Of a stretch of 64,000 bases of DNA, positions 46,780 through 58,561 are shown in pieces. The stretch's first letter is position 1; every line of letters starts with the position of its first letter. This stretch comes from Megalobrama amblycephala (lineage: Eukaryota; Chordata; Actinopteri; Cypriniformes; Xenocyprididae), in contig NC_063065.1 in NCBI RefSeq assembly GCF_018812025.1, forward strand, positions 30,988,288-31,052,287, written 5' to 3'. Under the pieces are notes generated by a model, which did not search any database, was not told the origin of the DNA, and was given only the letters and a program-made list of their open reading frames with translations. The translations under genes were made by a program, and so were the position numbers.

Positions 46780-47745
46780 GAACGTCATCCTCTTTTCATC
46801 TTCAGGGACTGTTTTGTTTGAAGCGCGATATTAAACTGGTAAGAAAATGTAAGGATATTAGCTCAAAATAAATATGTCAATTAATCATAACTAGTTCTAA
46901 TTAATTATGAATATTTGGATCAGTTAATAAAATTTACTTAATGTAACAAAATTAATATGACAATCAACTAACCTGTTCGTCCAGTGAACACAGTGTTAAT
47001 TGTTCATTAATTCTAAGAAATGTTCCTTTCCAGGTTATGGGAAACAACATTCTTATTGTACGGTACTACTCAGAGCATGCAGTCAAGATCTGATCATTTA
47101 AGAAGCTTTCTATTCACAGACAGGGAGTCAGAACCAAATATGTATTGTGCACAAGTTTTATTAACTAAATCACAAACACGTAGCTAACTAACAAACACAA
47201 ACATACATACACGCAAGTCACACATAAATGGGAACAATGATAAATCTGAATGAAACCAGAGGTGGGAAACCATAGGAGCTATGAAGAAACCAAAAACCAG
47301 GAAAAGAATCATCAGTATTCATTATAAAACCTCCTTTGTAACAAAGGATGTTCACAATTTTAACTAACTAGCAGTGATTTAATATATCGTATGATACTTG
47401 CATTAAGCCTCTGCCTTTTTGAAGGGTGTCTGGATGTCTTCTGCGTTGAATGAAGAAGCGATAACAAACTTGCATGGTTAGTTTGAATCTTGTAGTAAAT
47501 AAGAGTTCTTTCACTCTTCTAGAGGAGCACATGGCTGCGGTTGCAGGTTTAGGATTACAGGCCTGGCAGGCCCTTAGGCCTTGGCCTAAAGAGGCGTCAG
47601 TCCGTCCAAGCAAAAGAGAGAGGAGGAGAACTGTGCGCTGACTTTTAGCCTCTGGTGCTGGACATTCCCCCTCTGGGTCAGAGGACCAATGATACATAAG
47701 CTCCCGACAGGAAAGTTTACGATCCTTTGTGTTTCTAGCAGGGGA
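46780..47745. other. Unassigned sequence inside the hAT-type insertion
   Basis: The minus strand has a 109-codon open frame (47368-47697) followed downstream by AATAAAACTTGTGCACAATA (about 47165-47145), a possible polyadenylation signal. The layout could be an LTR or retroelement tail on the minus strand, but no coding domain is recognised. Confidence 0.35.
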
Positions 47746-47747
47746 TC

Positions 47748-49587
47748 TGGGCTAGATTTCCCGATAACGTTGTCTCTTAGCGCGCTAGGTGGTAAAGGTA
47801 GACCTTAACTGAAGATATACCGTTTCTAGGTGTGTTCAAGGTATATCTTCTTAATTGCGACGTTACCAGGTGCTGTCCATGGCGCTGGTGCTGAATTGGT
47901 TGATATCGATGACTCGAAAATTGATAAATCACTCTATACAGGGGCTGCATCACAGCATTTTGTGAGAAATCAGTGTTCTTTATAAAAAGAAGCACTTCAG
48001 AAGTAGAAATTGCATTTATCAGGACTCGTGGGATGCAAACTAAATCTATATTGTAATTTATCTAAATTCTGGGGGTGCGGAGCCCTCATCAGAGTTTAAA
48101 GGTCCCGTTCTTCGTGATCCCATGTTTCAAACTTTAGTTAGTGTGTAATGTTGTTGTTAGAGTATAAATAAAATCTGTAAAATTTTAAAGCTCAAAGTTC
48201 AATGCCAAGCGAGATATTTTATTTAATAGAAGTCGCCTACATCGAACGGCCAGTTTGGACTACATCCCTCTACTTCCTTCTTAAATGACGTCACTAAAAC
48301 AGTTTTTGACTAACCTCCGCCCACAGGAATACACAAGAGTTGCGTTTGTAGAGTGTGTTTGTCACCATGTCGTCGAAACGCTGTTATTTTCATCCCGCAG
48401 TCCAATCACCGGGTCTGATTCCGGCTCAAATTGATAGGGTAAAATTAAAGACATGTTTACAATAACACTGAGCGCGTGCAGCTCCACGTTATGGTAAGAG
48501 GCGTGACCTTTCCGGGCACGGTGTGCTCAACTGCTGTCGAATCACAACACAGGAACCGCTGGCACAATCAGAACTCGTTACGTATTTCTGAAGGAGGGAC
48601 TTCATAGAACAAGGAAGTCATCAGCCCGTTTTTATGACAGTGGAAACAGCGGTATACAGATAAGTAAATTATGTGAAAAATACTGTGTTTTTTTACACGC
48701 GAAACATGAAACATGTTATATTGCACACTATAAACACAATCAAAGCTTCAAAAAACCACGAAAAACGGGACCTTTAAGGCGACCGTTATTTATAAAAAAA
48801 AGTTTTAATTCCTTGTAGACGCGTCATGCAACTTACAGAAACTTAGGTATCGCGTTTATATCGTTTTTTAATTTTTTTATTCAAAATATTCACAAACTTG
48901 ATAACTATATCATGAATTTTATGATATATTCTGATTGTAAAATATGTGGAAGTGAATATGTTTTGTCGCACGATGAGTTTGCACGGCAATTCAGAGCTGT
49001 CAGATTACATAAAAGTATGTATCCGGTGAACTGGGAGAAGAATAGAGTAAACTTTATTGTTACTTACACAATGTGTATCTGATATGAATAAAACACTTCG
49101 TCAAATTATATAATTGAAAGGGTTATTGTTGCAGCTTCTGTAGACATCAGTGTATGGAATTTGATTTTAACAAACTATAAATGTCTTTTTTATGCAGTAT
49201 AGCCTATTTAATTCAAATGTGTATTTAAAAGTCTGAAAATAAACCTGATGAGGTTAAAAACACCGAATAGTTGTGATATATGACGCATCTGTCTCTGGAT
49301 CAGCGCTAAAGCAATTTTGAATTTAGCAGTGAATCTTTGCATTTTATTCTTTGCCATAATCCTAATCGAACACTGGGTGTATTACAGCTTCAGAATTATA
49401 TTAGTATAGACTGTCAACAGTGAGAAGGTATAGCAAAGAGTGCTCCAGACCAACCTTACAAAAGTATGACTTACAGAAGGTACACTTAACTAAGAACGGG
49501 AAACACATATTAACGTTAAGGTACAGCGTAAGGTGTAATTTAAGAATGACGTAGAGTTAAGAAGGTTTCGGGAAACCCAGCCCTGCA
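47748..49587. repeat. Inverted-end element with GGGCT.G.TTTCCCG ends
   Basis: Left 'tgggctagatttcccgataa', right 'ttcgggaaacccagccctg', imperfect inverted copies separated by 1.8 kb. The first 30 bp after the left end include 'gttgtctcttagcgcgct'. It includes the TTAA element at 48100-48773. No transposase. Confidence 0.5.
48100..48773. mobile_element. TTAA-flanked element, 674 bp
   Basis: TTAA at 48096-48099 and 48774-48777. Ends AGGTCCCGTTCTTCGTG and, inverted, AGGTCCCGTTTTTCGTG. The interior 'actttagttagtgtgtaatg' and 'aaagttcaatgc' is shared with the element at 18299. Non-coding. Confidence 0.8.
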
Positions 49588-49965
49588 CATTAACTGGTTC
49601 AGTTGTTTTGAAGAAACTATTAATGATTCTTGTAATACTGATATGATGCACAGGTCTCGACATACCCCATACACGAACATTCAAATCTTCAAAATACAAA
49701 CTCACAGACACCAAACTTAGTATAGGTGAGTTTACGTTAACCTTTTGGTTCTTATAATAAAATATGCATAACAATACTGAATTCAAAAATCAGAGATAAT
49801 GCACAAACAGTAATAATGGATGCCATGTCCTATGGATATGCATGTTCATTTATAGAACAGCCTGTCTGTTTTGAGGGTTTTCTATGTGTCTCTTTGTCTC
49901 TGCTTTTCCACGTGCAACACACACATACTTCAGGGCAATAAAACTAAGGCTGGTCTTCTCAGGGG

Positions 49966-50220
49966 ATGGGGACAGATCCCAGAGTAAGTTTTAAACAATT
50001 ATTTGTTAAATATAACAAATTTGTCTCAGTCGTTACAAAAATTATGTCTGACAAATGTTTCAGAAGGTTTTTGACACCTGATGACACACACAGTCTGTGC
50101 ATTTTCTGTCTGGGAGAAGAGCATGTACGGGCAGTTCTTGAGGGATCTGCTTGTGCAAACTGTAAGCGTCTGCCTGTTAGGACGCTCCGCTCCTGTTTGG
50201 CCCTCGTTTGTTGTCATTTT
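49966..50220 (+). pseudogene. Cys/His-rich retroelement-like fragment (weak)
   Basis: The plus-strand frame includes PDDTHSLCIFCLGEEHVRAV then LEGSACANCKRLPVRTLRS. The pattern H-x2-C-x2-C-x4-H followed by C-x2-C and a basic LR.R-type stretch resembles a conserved segment in gag-like proteins of some fish retroelements (I think of the DIRS type). Only about 50 residues match. The frame then runs into the hAT subterminal region, so it is a captured or inserted fragment. Function is not claimed. Confidence 0.4.
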
Positions 50221-50319
50221 AAAAGTAATGTCTTACTTTGCTAGTTACTCAAAAAAGTAATCTGATTACATAACTCGCGTTACCTCCAACACTGATCCTA
50301 ACATACTAAAATGTACACT

Positions 50320-50461
50320 TTAAAAATGCTGGGTTATGTCAACCCACGTTTGGGTCAAATATGGACAAACCCAACCATTGGGTTTAACATTTTAAACCAA
50401 CAGCTGCCTTTGTCCATATTTGACCCAAACATGGGTTGAAACAAACGAGCATTTTTTAGAG
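50320..50461. repeat. Foldback MITE, about 140 bp
   Basis: AAAAATGCTGGGTTATGTCA at the left and the inverse of CTAAAAAATGCTCGTTTG at the right; GGGTCAAATATGGACAAA is mirrored by TTTGTCCATATTTGACCC. Confidence 0.8.
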
Positions 50462-51585
50462 CGTACAGTTTATGTGCACATATTTATGGATACACCACGA
50501 GTTTCAGGACTAGCTTTAGAATGGAGGAGATTTTGGGTTGGTTTGAAAGTGTCATCAGCAAATCACTATGTTGTTAAACAGCGAGTGAATCACAATGACT
50601 CATTTGGTGCAAAGACAGAGGTTTCGTAAATAATTATGGCTGCACAATTAAGAACGAATCTGGCACATTATTCACACAATCATCTGACAGATTGATTCAT
50701 CATCCCTGTTGAGGGACACTCTTTAGATTTAGCAAAGAAAACAGCTGAAAAATGAGAAAGTTGAGCTGAAATGAGATGTTTTGACATGTTGAAATACAGT
50801 CCTTGGCTGCGTGTCATTTGGTAGGATGGGTGTCATATTTCTCTCTCTTTCACTGCACTTTTTAGGCCATGAGTAGAGCGAACACATCTTTAATTAGGCA
50901 GTGTGAGTTGAGGCTCAGAGAATGGCCCTCAGTTAACAATATTTCGTATTAATTAAAATGTTAATTAAGACAGAATCCCTGAAGCCAGAGTGTGAGTCAG
51001 AGTCCTTTTTATAGGTCATGCGCGCTTCTCCTTTGGACACTGTCAATTTTCAGACTCCGCACGAATCCAAACTTTAAAGTCTCTGCATACAAATATCCTA
51101 TGCCCTTAAATTTATGAATGACTTTCCGTTCTTGGCCTTTGCTTCTCTGAAGCAGTCTGGGATTGCCGGGGTGATCTCATTCATATTCGTAGATAGACTA
51201 TTCGTATTGACATAAAATGCATGATTTATTTTTTATGTACAACTTTAGTGATCTTTAAAATCTTATGTAAGTGTAGTCATTTATCAGTACACGGTGGAAT
51301 CTTTTTTTAATAGCATATTTATTTATAAATGAAATCGATAAATCCAGTTTAGAAATATTAACTGACTTGATATCAGGCAAGGCACAAAATGCTAAGCAAG
51401 CAAACACTGGCATTTAATTCCAGCAAAAACAAAGTTTAGCGCTGCAATTAAATGCTTACCTCGTCGTCTGCCAATCATTTCGCGGCGGCAGTACAGTCAG
51501 ATGACAGAATATATAAGGCTGAACACTGCCACTGACGGTTTCTGACATTTTCAGTGCGTGAGATTGGCCTGTTTTGTTGTTGCCG
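50462..51585. other. No gene seen
   Basis: Unique-looking sequence with short open frames only. Confidence 0.45.
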
Positions 51586-51782
51586 GTATGCTGGAACATC
51601 ATCTCTTGAAGCTCCGCCCTCTTCTGGAAAAGGGGCTGGGAACACCAGCTTATTTGCATTTAAAGGGACACAGCTTGTTTTTGCAATTTTAACATGCTAT
51701 AATAAATGATCGCAGACACACTCTGGGGACACCAGAGACTTATATTACATCTTGTGATTATAGGCATTACAAGTCCCCTTTA
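51586..51782 (+). repeat. Right-end fragment of the 18299-type TTAA repeat
   Basis: Shares 'gctccgccctcttctgg', 'atttgcatttaaagggacac', 'ataataaatgat' and 'ggacaccagagact' with 18836-19020; ends at 'aagtcccctttaa'. Confidence 0.7.
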
Positions 51783-52056
51783 AGGGAACATTATGATGCA
51801 TTATGAGTTCTCGGTAAGATTTTATCTGAATTAAAGAGTTTCAATGTTTTAACTTGATTTCCATTCTTGGGTGCTGTACAGTTCTGGAGAAACTACATCT
51901 TTTTATACTAAGAAAGTCTGGATGGCTGACCCAATTATTATACTTAAAACGAGTAGTTGCCGTTTTAACAGACTGATTGGTGCCGAGGAAAATGTAGGTC
52001 ACAACTTAAATTCAGATAAAGTTATTTCTGCTAACACAGCTGCTTTTGAATGACGG
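51783..52056. other. No gene seen
   Basis: Short unique-looking stretch between two repeats. Confidence 0.4.
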
Positions 52057-52060
52057 TTAA

Positions 52061-52230
52061 AGGGATAGTTCACACAAAAATGAAGATTATCCCATGATTT
52101 ACTCATCCTAGGTGCATATGACTATCCTCTTTCAGCCAAACACATTCAGAGATATATTTAAAAATATCCTGGCTCTTCCAAGCTTTATAATGGGAGTGAA
52201 CTGGGCAAGATAATTGAACTCTTTAATGGA
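52061..52230 (+). repeat. TTAA MITE end
   Basis: TTAA (52057-52060) followed by AGGGATAGTTCACACAAAAA, the same terminus type as at 23437. The right end was not found; the boundary is approximate. Confidence 0.55.
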
Positions 52231-53490
52231 GAAAGATGCTTTTTGTGAAGTTATTACAACTTGATGAAAGATTAAGGACAAACATTTTTATTCTTAAGAA
52301 TAATATGCAACACTAAGAGTGAATCTTTTATCAATTTATTATTTATCACTGTGATTTATGAATAACAATAAAATAGAACATTAATAAGTCATCTTCTAAT
52401 GCAACATTTAAAATGCATTTTTAAAATACTGTTTTTATTATTTATTTATTTATATGGTACTGTGGCTACATTTTTAAATATGAATTAAACAATTTTAAAT
52501 GTTTATATTTGTCAGTATCAAAAGTGTATGTATATATGTTTTTATGTTTGAATTTATACATAGATCATTGTTAATCAATGATAAGATGCACACAATACAC
52601 TTTCAAAAATTCAAAGAAGTAAGTTTTGAATTCATGCAATTTGTTGCATGTTATTTAAGGACACGTTTTGGACGTCATGCTTGAAAGATGGCAGGTTGTG
52701 CAGTAAAAACTGTGAATTTCCAATGTTTACCGTAGCTAATTTAGTTATAAAAATGGCTTTTGTACGGTATAGTTATTTGAATCTGCGAAATGCTGTTAGC
52801 AATGATTCGGCGGCTCATAACTGGCACTCGAGCCCATAATAAATTTGATTTTGGTGTCATTTTTATTGTGTATTCAGTGGACGATAGGCACTTGCTGGCA
52901 GCGATGCAGGCGTTCACTCTCACATGCCCTCTGAAACAATCCTCTCCCTAAATCGTCATGATGTTTTCATGAGCTCTTTCTTTTCACTCGTGAAGCACTA
53001 ATATTCCCTCATTGTACCACAATCACTATATATCTCTCCTCTTTTCTTTTCTACTCCAGTCCCCTCGCAGAAATCACACCCACTCATGACTCTCAGTGGC
53101 TTCGCTTCCCCAGTATCTCCAGCTTTGTGTCAGACGTGGAGAAAAACAGGCTTCGAGCCACGCAAAACCTACGGCAAGGCCGTTTCTGTATCATGTAAAG
53201 TGTTTTAAACATTAGATTGTTCTTTTGATGTGTTTAGCGGTGGATGCTTCGCCACAGGGGAAATTTGCTTTTGCTTTATCTACATTGACGTAGCCGTGCT
53301 TCCCCTCTCCGTGTTTTCCCAGTTTCCCAGACGCTGAGTTCATTAACATGAAGGATTTTTATAGGATGCCATTAAAGGACCTTACATCAACGTCTCCTCA
53401 AATTGATTGGTTTTAACGAGAACAAATAAAAGATGCAAGCAGTGTTTTTACAATGAAATGTTTATTTATTGTCCTCATATTATTCATTCA
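52231..53490. other. No gene seen
   Basis: AT-rich to 52700, then more balanced composition. Short open frames only. Confidence 0.45.
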
Positions 53491-53640
53491 GTAAGTATCT
53501 GTGCTGCTGACGCAGAGGTCACGGGCTCAAATGACCCAAGAAACCGGAGAGATACCGAGATTACAATTCTGGCCCATCATTATTACGCCCTTGAACAAGG
53601 TCGTTGACCCGGATGAGTTAGTGCTACCTGGTTTAGTGGG
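53491..53640 (+). repeat. Degenerate tRNA-derived SINE (V-SINE-like)
   Basis: A B-box-like GGGCTCAAATGACCC is followed about 55 bp later by CGCCCTTGAACAAGGTCGTT, close to the central 'CCCTTGAGCAAGGC' block of fish V-SINEs. Old and without a clear tail. Confidence 0.5.
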
Positions 53641-53984
53641 GATAATGTGATTATTCATGTGTTTTTGCCAAAGGTGAAATGACCACTAGACCAGTGGTGC
53701 TAAAAGTGCTATGACTTTTACTTCCAATGACACGGAGCAAGAATACAGGGGTTATCAAGTCAAAACAGCTTTTCCTTTTCCTCAAATAAGGCTATTATAT
53801 GGCTTCAGATATTATATTATATTTTTAGCAGCATTTATTAATCTTTGTTAATGTTAGTTAAATAAAAATACAACTGTTCATTGTTTGTTCATTAACTAAT
53901 GTTAACAGATTTTGATTTTAAAAATGTATTAGTAAATGTAGAAAATCCTTCTCTATCCATGTGAAACGGCTTCGCAAACAAGAA
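53641..53984. other. No gene seen
   Basis: AT-rich sequence without recognised elements. Confidence 0.4.
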
Positions 53985-54150
53985 CAAATGTGATTGATTT
54001 TGTCTGTGGGGAATTGATTGGATGGTTGTGGTTTGCTATTGGTGGAGCTCATGTGAGTGACAGGTTGCCCCGCCCTCGTCATCAGAGAAGATATGCTGCA
54101 AGATGGAGGAGAAGATATTGACAGCCAATCAGAATCCATCCTGCTTTAAA
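53985..54150 (+). repeat. Interspersed repeat, copy 2
   Basis: Counterpart of 14571-14740 in the same orientation, nearly identical from 'gattggatggttgtggtttg' to 'tcatcagagaaga'. Confidence 0.75.
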
Positions 54151-57100
54151 GAGCTCGAGAATTTAAAGTGATAGACAATTAAACTGAAGCATTTATAATA
54201 AACAGAACATTATTGTGCATTGGTGCATATAGTTTAATAACAGACCTTTATCCAATTCTTCTGAAGCCAAACAATAGGTTTGGCATGTTAAGTTTGCAAT
54301 GACATAAAAGACTTCCAGGGACACCCTTATTCCAATTATTATAAAAATAAGATTAAAAAAATTCAAGTCAGAGAAAATATTGGTTTATATTTTGGACAGT
54401 GTTTCTGCATTAGTCAATGCAGGTCAAGCTTCCGCCTGTCATGAGCTCTCAGGATTTATATAAGTCTACAATACATTTCTGGCAGGGTCTTCAGCACTTT
54501 TATCAAGCAGCTTCTCTTTATGGTGGCATCCAAAAAAGCCACAAATCATGACTCTAAAAAGTGTGTTTCGAAGAACATGAGGAACATATTGGCCGCTTCC
54601 CCAGTCTATTTCTCCTTTCTGTGTTTTGTTTTTGAGGTAAATGAATAAAAATGAAGACAGTGCTTTAGAGAAATTTAATTGTCATATTTCATAAGCGTGG
54701 TGTGGAAATGTCTTTGAGCGGTTTATACAGCACTGTGTCATATCTTTCCTCTCGTTCTCAATCAATCATCCCTCAAATTCTGTTCTTCAAACATCAGATC
54801 CTCTAAAGCACATCTGCAGATGATAAACAAGCAGCTCCTTTCTGCAGTAAAAATAAAACAGCTCAGAAAACTGATACACCACATACTGTAAATTACACTG
54901 CACTTGTCATAAAAAATCTGTCTGTAGACAGCCTGTGAAGATAGTTTATTAAAATTTGGCTCATTTTGTCTTATAATACAAACTTCAGCTTTGCTCAGCC
55001 ATGACAGTAAAATGAAAATCACGTCATGTTTTTGAAAGAGTCCAGTAAACATTTAATCATGACTCAAACAAGATGGTGATCCATATATACATCGATTCCC
55101 GTGTTGAAGAAGATCTTAACCTGGAGGACGACTTTCTGAAATACAAATCCTGGGTTTTCTCCGAGTGGAACGGTTTCTTTCAGTATGAATGGATTCATGC
55201 AGAAATCAACATCATAAACATCCAAAATAACATCCAGAGATCCATCTTCAGTAATCGTTTTTTTGTCAGATTCAGCTGCTGCTGTTCTGCTTTCCAAAAA
55301 TTGAGCCAATGAGGTTTGGCCAAAACAACGTCCCAAGTGTTGTATACGGACGGAAAGTCTTTCCCATGGAAATCTCCAAACGGATGGAAACATAGAAACA
55401 CACGTAGGAACATTTCTGTCCTTTCAATTCACGGTAATCGTACACATATACAATTTTTCTTTTCTGAGATAAAAAAAAAAAGAAGAAGAAAAAAAAAGTA
55501 AAGAAGTGGAAATAATCCATGCGGCTTGTTTTTACAGTGACTATTACACAGGCTGTACAAGGCATCAGAAACTCTCTTCTTCATAAACTTTTTAATGAAA
55601 TTAGTTCGTTTTTTTGTACTTTATAATATAACAACCCCAACTTTATTTATAGCGTTAAAATGCTGCAGATGGATTTAGATGAGGTGTTTTGTCTATTTAC
55701 AGCACACACAAATGTGGCTCATCATCATCATCGTGTGGCCTATTTAAAGTGCCGTCTTAAAGTAACAGTTTTATGTAGATAAACCTACTCAAATCAACAA
55801 ATCTACGCCGTACATTACCATCGAAGTTCTCTCGGATAGCAGCTGCTCTCAAAGTCGCATATGCCCATAAATCTAGAGAGAATTTAGAGCTTCCAGCTGG
55901 TTTATGATTAGTCTTTCAATTATGAGGAGTACAATTTGGCAAGAATCTTGCTGAACAACCTTCTATTGCATGACCCGTCTCATTATTCAAAGACACATCA
56001 TGGTGTATTTTTTGGTCCGTGACCTCATTTAAGGATCCGGATCATACAGCCATCAAAGTACAGACTAACAGTTTACATTACAGTGTTACTATTGGAGCTA
56101 CAAGCCAGAAACTTCCGATAGTAAACATCACGCAACTATTTGTATCTTACACCATTAAAGCATAACCGTTTTATCATATTTCAAACGTTTATGAGGGAAC
56201 TTTTAGGGTTAAATTGGAAACGTTTTCATCATTACTCATTACTTTCCATTGGATCTCAAATCAGGTTTATTATAGTTAACTAAAACTAAAACGGAAACTA
56301 AAACTAAAACCATGAAAAAAAAAAAAAAAACATTTAACACTTCACAATGTTAACATTAGTTAAGTACAGTACAGGACAATTAAAATGACCTCTAAAGCAT
56401 CTATTAATCTTAATGTTAATTTCAAAATTTACTAATACATTATTAAAGTCAATTTTGTGTCTGTTTATATTATTTAATGGACCTGAGCTGACATGAACTA
56501 ACTGTGAACAGTTGTATTTTCCAAAAAAACGGTTCCAAAAATCCTAAATTACTCCATTCTAGCCATGCACAATTTTTCAAATCGTATTTTACAACTTTTG
56601 TGTCATTAATCACTAATAATACAGCATAACACTCTACTTTTTTGCAGAGGTTTTGACAGAAAGCTGAAGTGAAAAAGCGACATTTTGCTGGTGAAGGATA
56701 AAAATCGCTACGGGTTCCTTCCCTTATGTGACTTTCTTGAAGTTAACAGCATTTACTTTTGTGTTTTCTGTTGAGAGATTCTATTCCTTATGCTTTAATC
56801 CCAGTGTAATCCCAATACAACTGCCCTGAAAGCCAAAACTGAGGAACAAACACTATACGCACAACTCCACTATGGGTGAGAAAATGAGTTTTCAAAAAAC
56901 AAGCATAGATTTGGCATAATACATGGGGGTGTTGTGTGTTTTGTAAACAGTCCTGCAATGTGCCCGTCTCAGCAGTCTTTGGTTAAATTATATAAAAACA
57001 CCTCAAGACATCAATACATGAGCAGAATGTCAAACAGAGTGAGCTCCATCAACCGCAGCTTGAGATTCTTTTCAAAACCTTGACATTCCTGTAGGGACGT

Positions 57101-57214
57101 CTTGTTCTTGTTGATAACACAGTGTTGGTTAAATGTCACCATCTTCTTTCCAACCACTATTGTTGGATTTAAAAAATATGGTGATGAGGGCATCACTGGC
57201 GATTGTATGTCATT
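54151..57214. other. Unique-looking DNA; one weak exon-like segment
   Basis: Mostly without recognised repeats. On the minus strand a pyrimidine tract ending in TCTCAG (about 55500-55464) is followed by an open stretch to 55272 (KRKIVYVYDYRELKGQKC at the start), and another minus frame of 109 codons spans 55393-55064. I recognise neither. An A16 run lies at about 56315-56330. Confidence 0.35.
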
Positions 57215-57218
57215 TTAA

Positions 57219-58557
57219 AGGGGTCATGATATGAGAAATCAAATTTGCCTTGATCATTTGACACATAAGAGGTCTCTGAACCATAAAAACATCTTGTAAG
57301 TTTCATATCTTAAAATGTCTAAAAAGCTTTTATTTAATAAAGCACCAAAAATGGCTTGTTTTGATATTGCAGGATGTGTGACGTCACACGGGCAAATACA
57401 TTTGCATATGCCCGCCTCCAGAGCAAGCATCGACCAATAGTTATACATCATCGCATCATATGCCCCGCCCACTGGTGTTCAGTCGCTTAACGACTGACAT
57501 TTGTCTACACTGGATGTGAGCATTGCATCATAAGCAAATGCAAGTCATTATAATCACTGATGCTGTCTACACTGATACAGCATACAGATGCGTTTTCAGT
57601 TTCTGACATCTGTCGACAAATGGAAGAGTGAAAGAACGTTCGCTTTCACACGTCCAGTTTAAACAGCTGGTTTGTGACTTCAAAAGGATCTCGGCATCAG
57701 AAACAAGTGGATGGTTTATTTTAATGACGTACCAGATTGCGTCAGATAATTATATGTTTGTTTGGAGCATTTGACTGAAGATTGTGAGTGAGGCACAGTG
57801 TAATGGAGAGTTCGCAAAGAAACTTTTGCTGGCAGTCGACTGTACTGGATCTGACAGCAGCTGCATCACAAATCGTAAGTAAATGATTTCATAATGCTTT
57901 GTCTGTAAATGACGATTTTATATGGATAATTTTTCAAAACACTCACATTACGTGCAATAGCGAGTGGGCGTTGATACTGTTTCCTATGCAGTGACATTAG
58001 CCAATCATAATAGTGGGCGTTTACTGACAAGCCTTAAAGGAGCCACGCATTAAAAACGTCTCAGGTTATGACTATAACCATAGTTCCCTGAGAGAGGGAA
58101 CGAGACACTGCGTCCCGAAGGGGGCGTTCCTATAGCGCCCCCTTCGGGACGCAGTGCGAGTTCCCTTGAAAGGGAACGTCTCAGGTTATGACTATAACCA
58201 TAGTTCCCTGAGAGAGGGAACGAGACACTGCGTCCTGAAGGGGGCGTTCCTATAGCGCCCCCTTCGGGACGCAGTGCGAGTTCCCTTGAAAGGGAACGTC
58301 TCAGGTTATGACTATAACCATAGTTCCCTGAGAGAGGGAACGAGACACTGCGTCCCGAAGGGGGCGCTATGGGAACGCCCCCTTCGGGACGCAGTGCGAG
58401 TTCCCTCGAAAGGGAACTAATCATTTCAGAGGAAGCCTCAGAATGAGGGTTGAAAATAAATGTTTTTCTGCATATATATTAAGATTTCTTTGTGTAAAAA
58501 TAATATATTAAATAACATATTAAAATAATAATAACAAAAATCCATGTCATGACCCCT
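57219..58557. mobile_element. TTAA-flanked element, 1.34 kb, with hairpin array
   Basis: TTAA at 57215-57218 and 58558-58561. Ends AGGGGTCATGATATG and, inverted, AGGGGTCATGACATG. No transposase. The interior holds a CRE-like TGACGTCA (57381-57388), a patch with 'tttgcatatgcccgcc', and the 120 bp tandem array at 58055-58416. Confidence 0.85.
58055..58416. repeat. Three 120-bp tandem units, each with a GC hairpin
   Basis: Units start at 58055, 58175 and 58295. Each has ACTGCGTCCYGAAGGGGGCG, a short loop, then the complement CGCCCCCTTCGGGACGCAGT (58107-58155, 58227-58275, 58347-58395), a stem of about 20 bp. Smaller palindromes GTTCCCTGAGAGAGGGAAC and GTTCCCTTGAAAGGGAAC lie on either side. The 124-codon minus-strand frame here is a repeat artefact. 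Confidence 0.95.
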
Positions 58558-58561
58558 TTAA

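Larger units (their letters stand above)
43133..50294. mobile_element. 7.16 kb hAT-type insertion carrying a minisatellite
   Basis: Left end CAGTGTTGGGGGAC, right end (inverted) CAGTGTTGGAGGTAAC. The CAGTG start fits hAT ends, and the subterminal sequence ('aagtaatctgattac', 'taactcgcgttacc') is a familiar fish MITE end. A perfect 8-bp direct repeat ATCCTAAC flanks it (43125-43132, 50295-50302). The segment includes the 3.4 kb minisatellite, a second inverted-end element with a TTAA element nested in it, and a small Cys-rich frame close to the right end. No hAT transposase was seen. Confidence 0.75.

Noticed and set aside
47368..47697. 109-codon minus-strand frame as a gene
   Set aside because: No recognisable domain; it is inside a transposon-rich block and may be LTR-like sequence.
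58050..58424. 124-codon minus-strand frame with repeated LALRPEGG
   Set aside because: It arises from the 120-bp hairpin array, whose period is divisible by 3.
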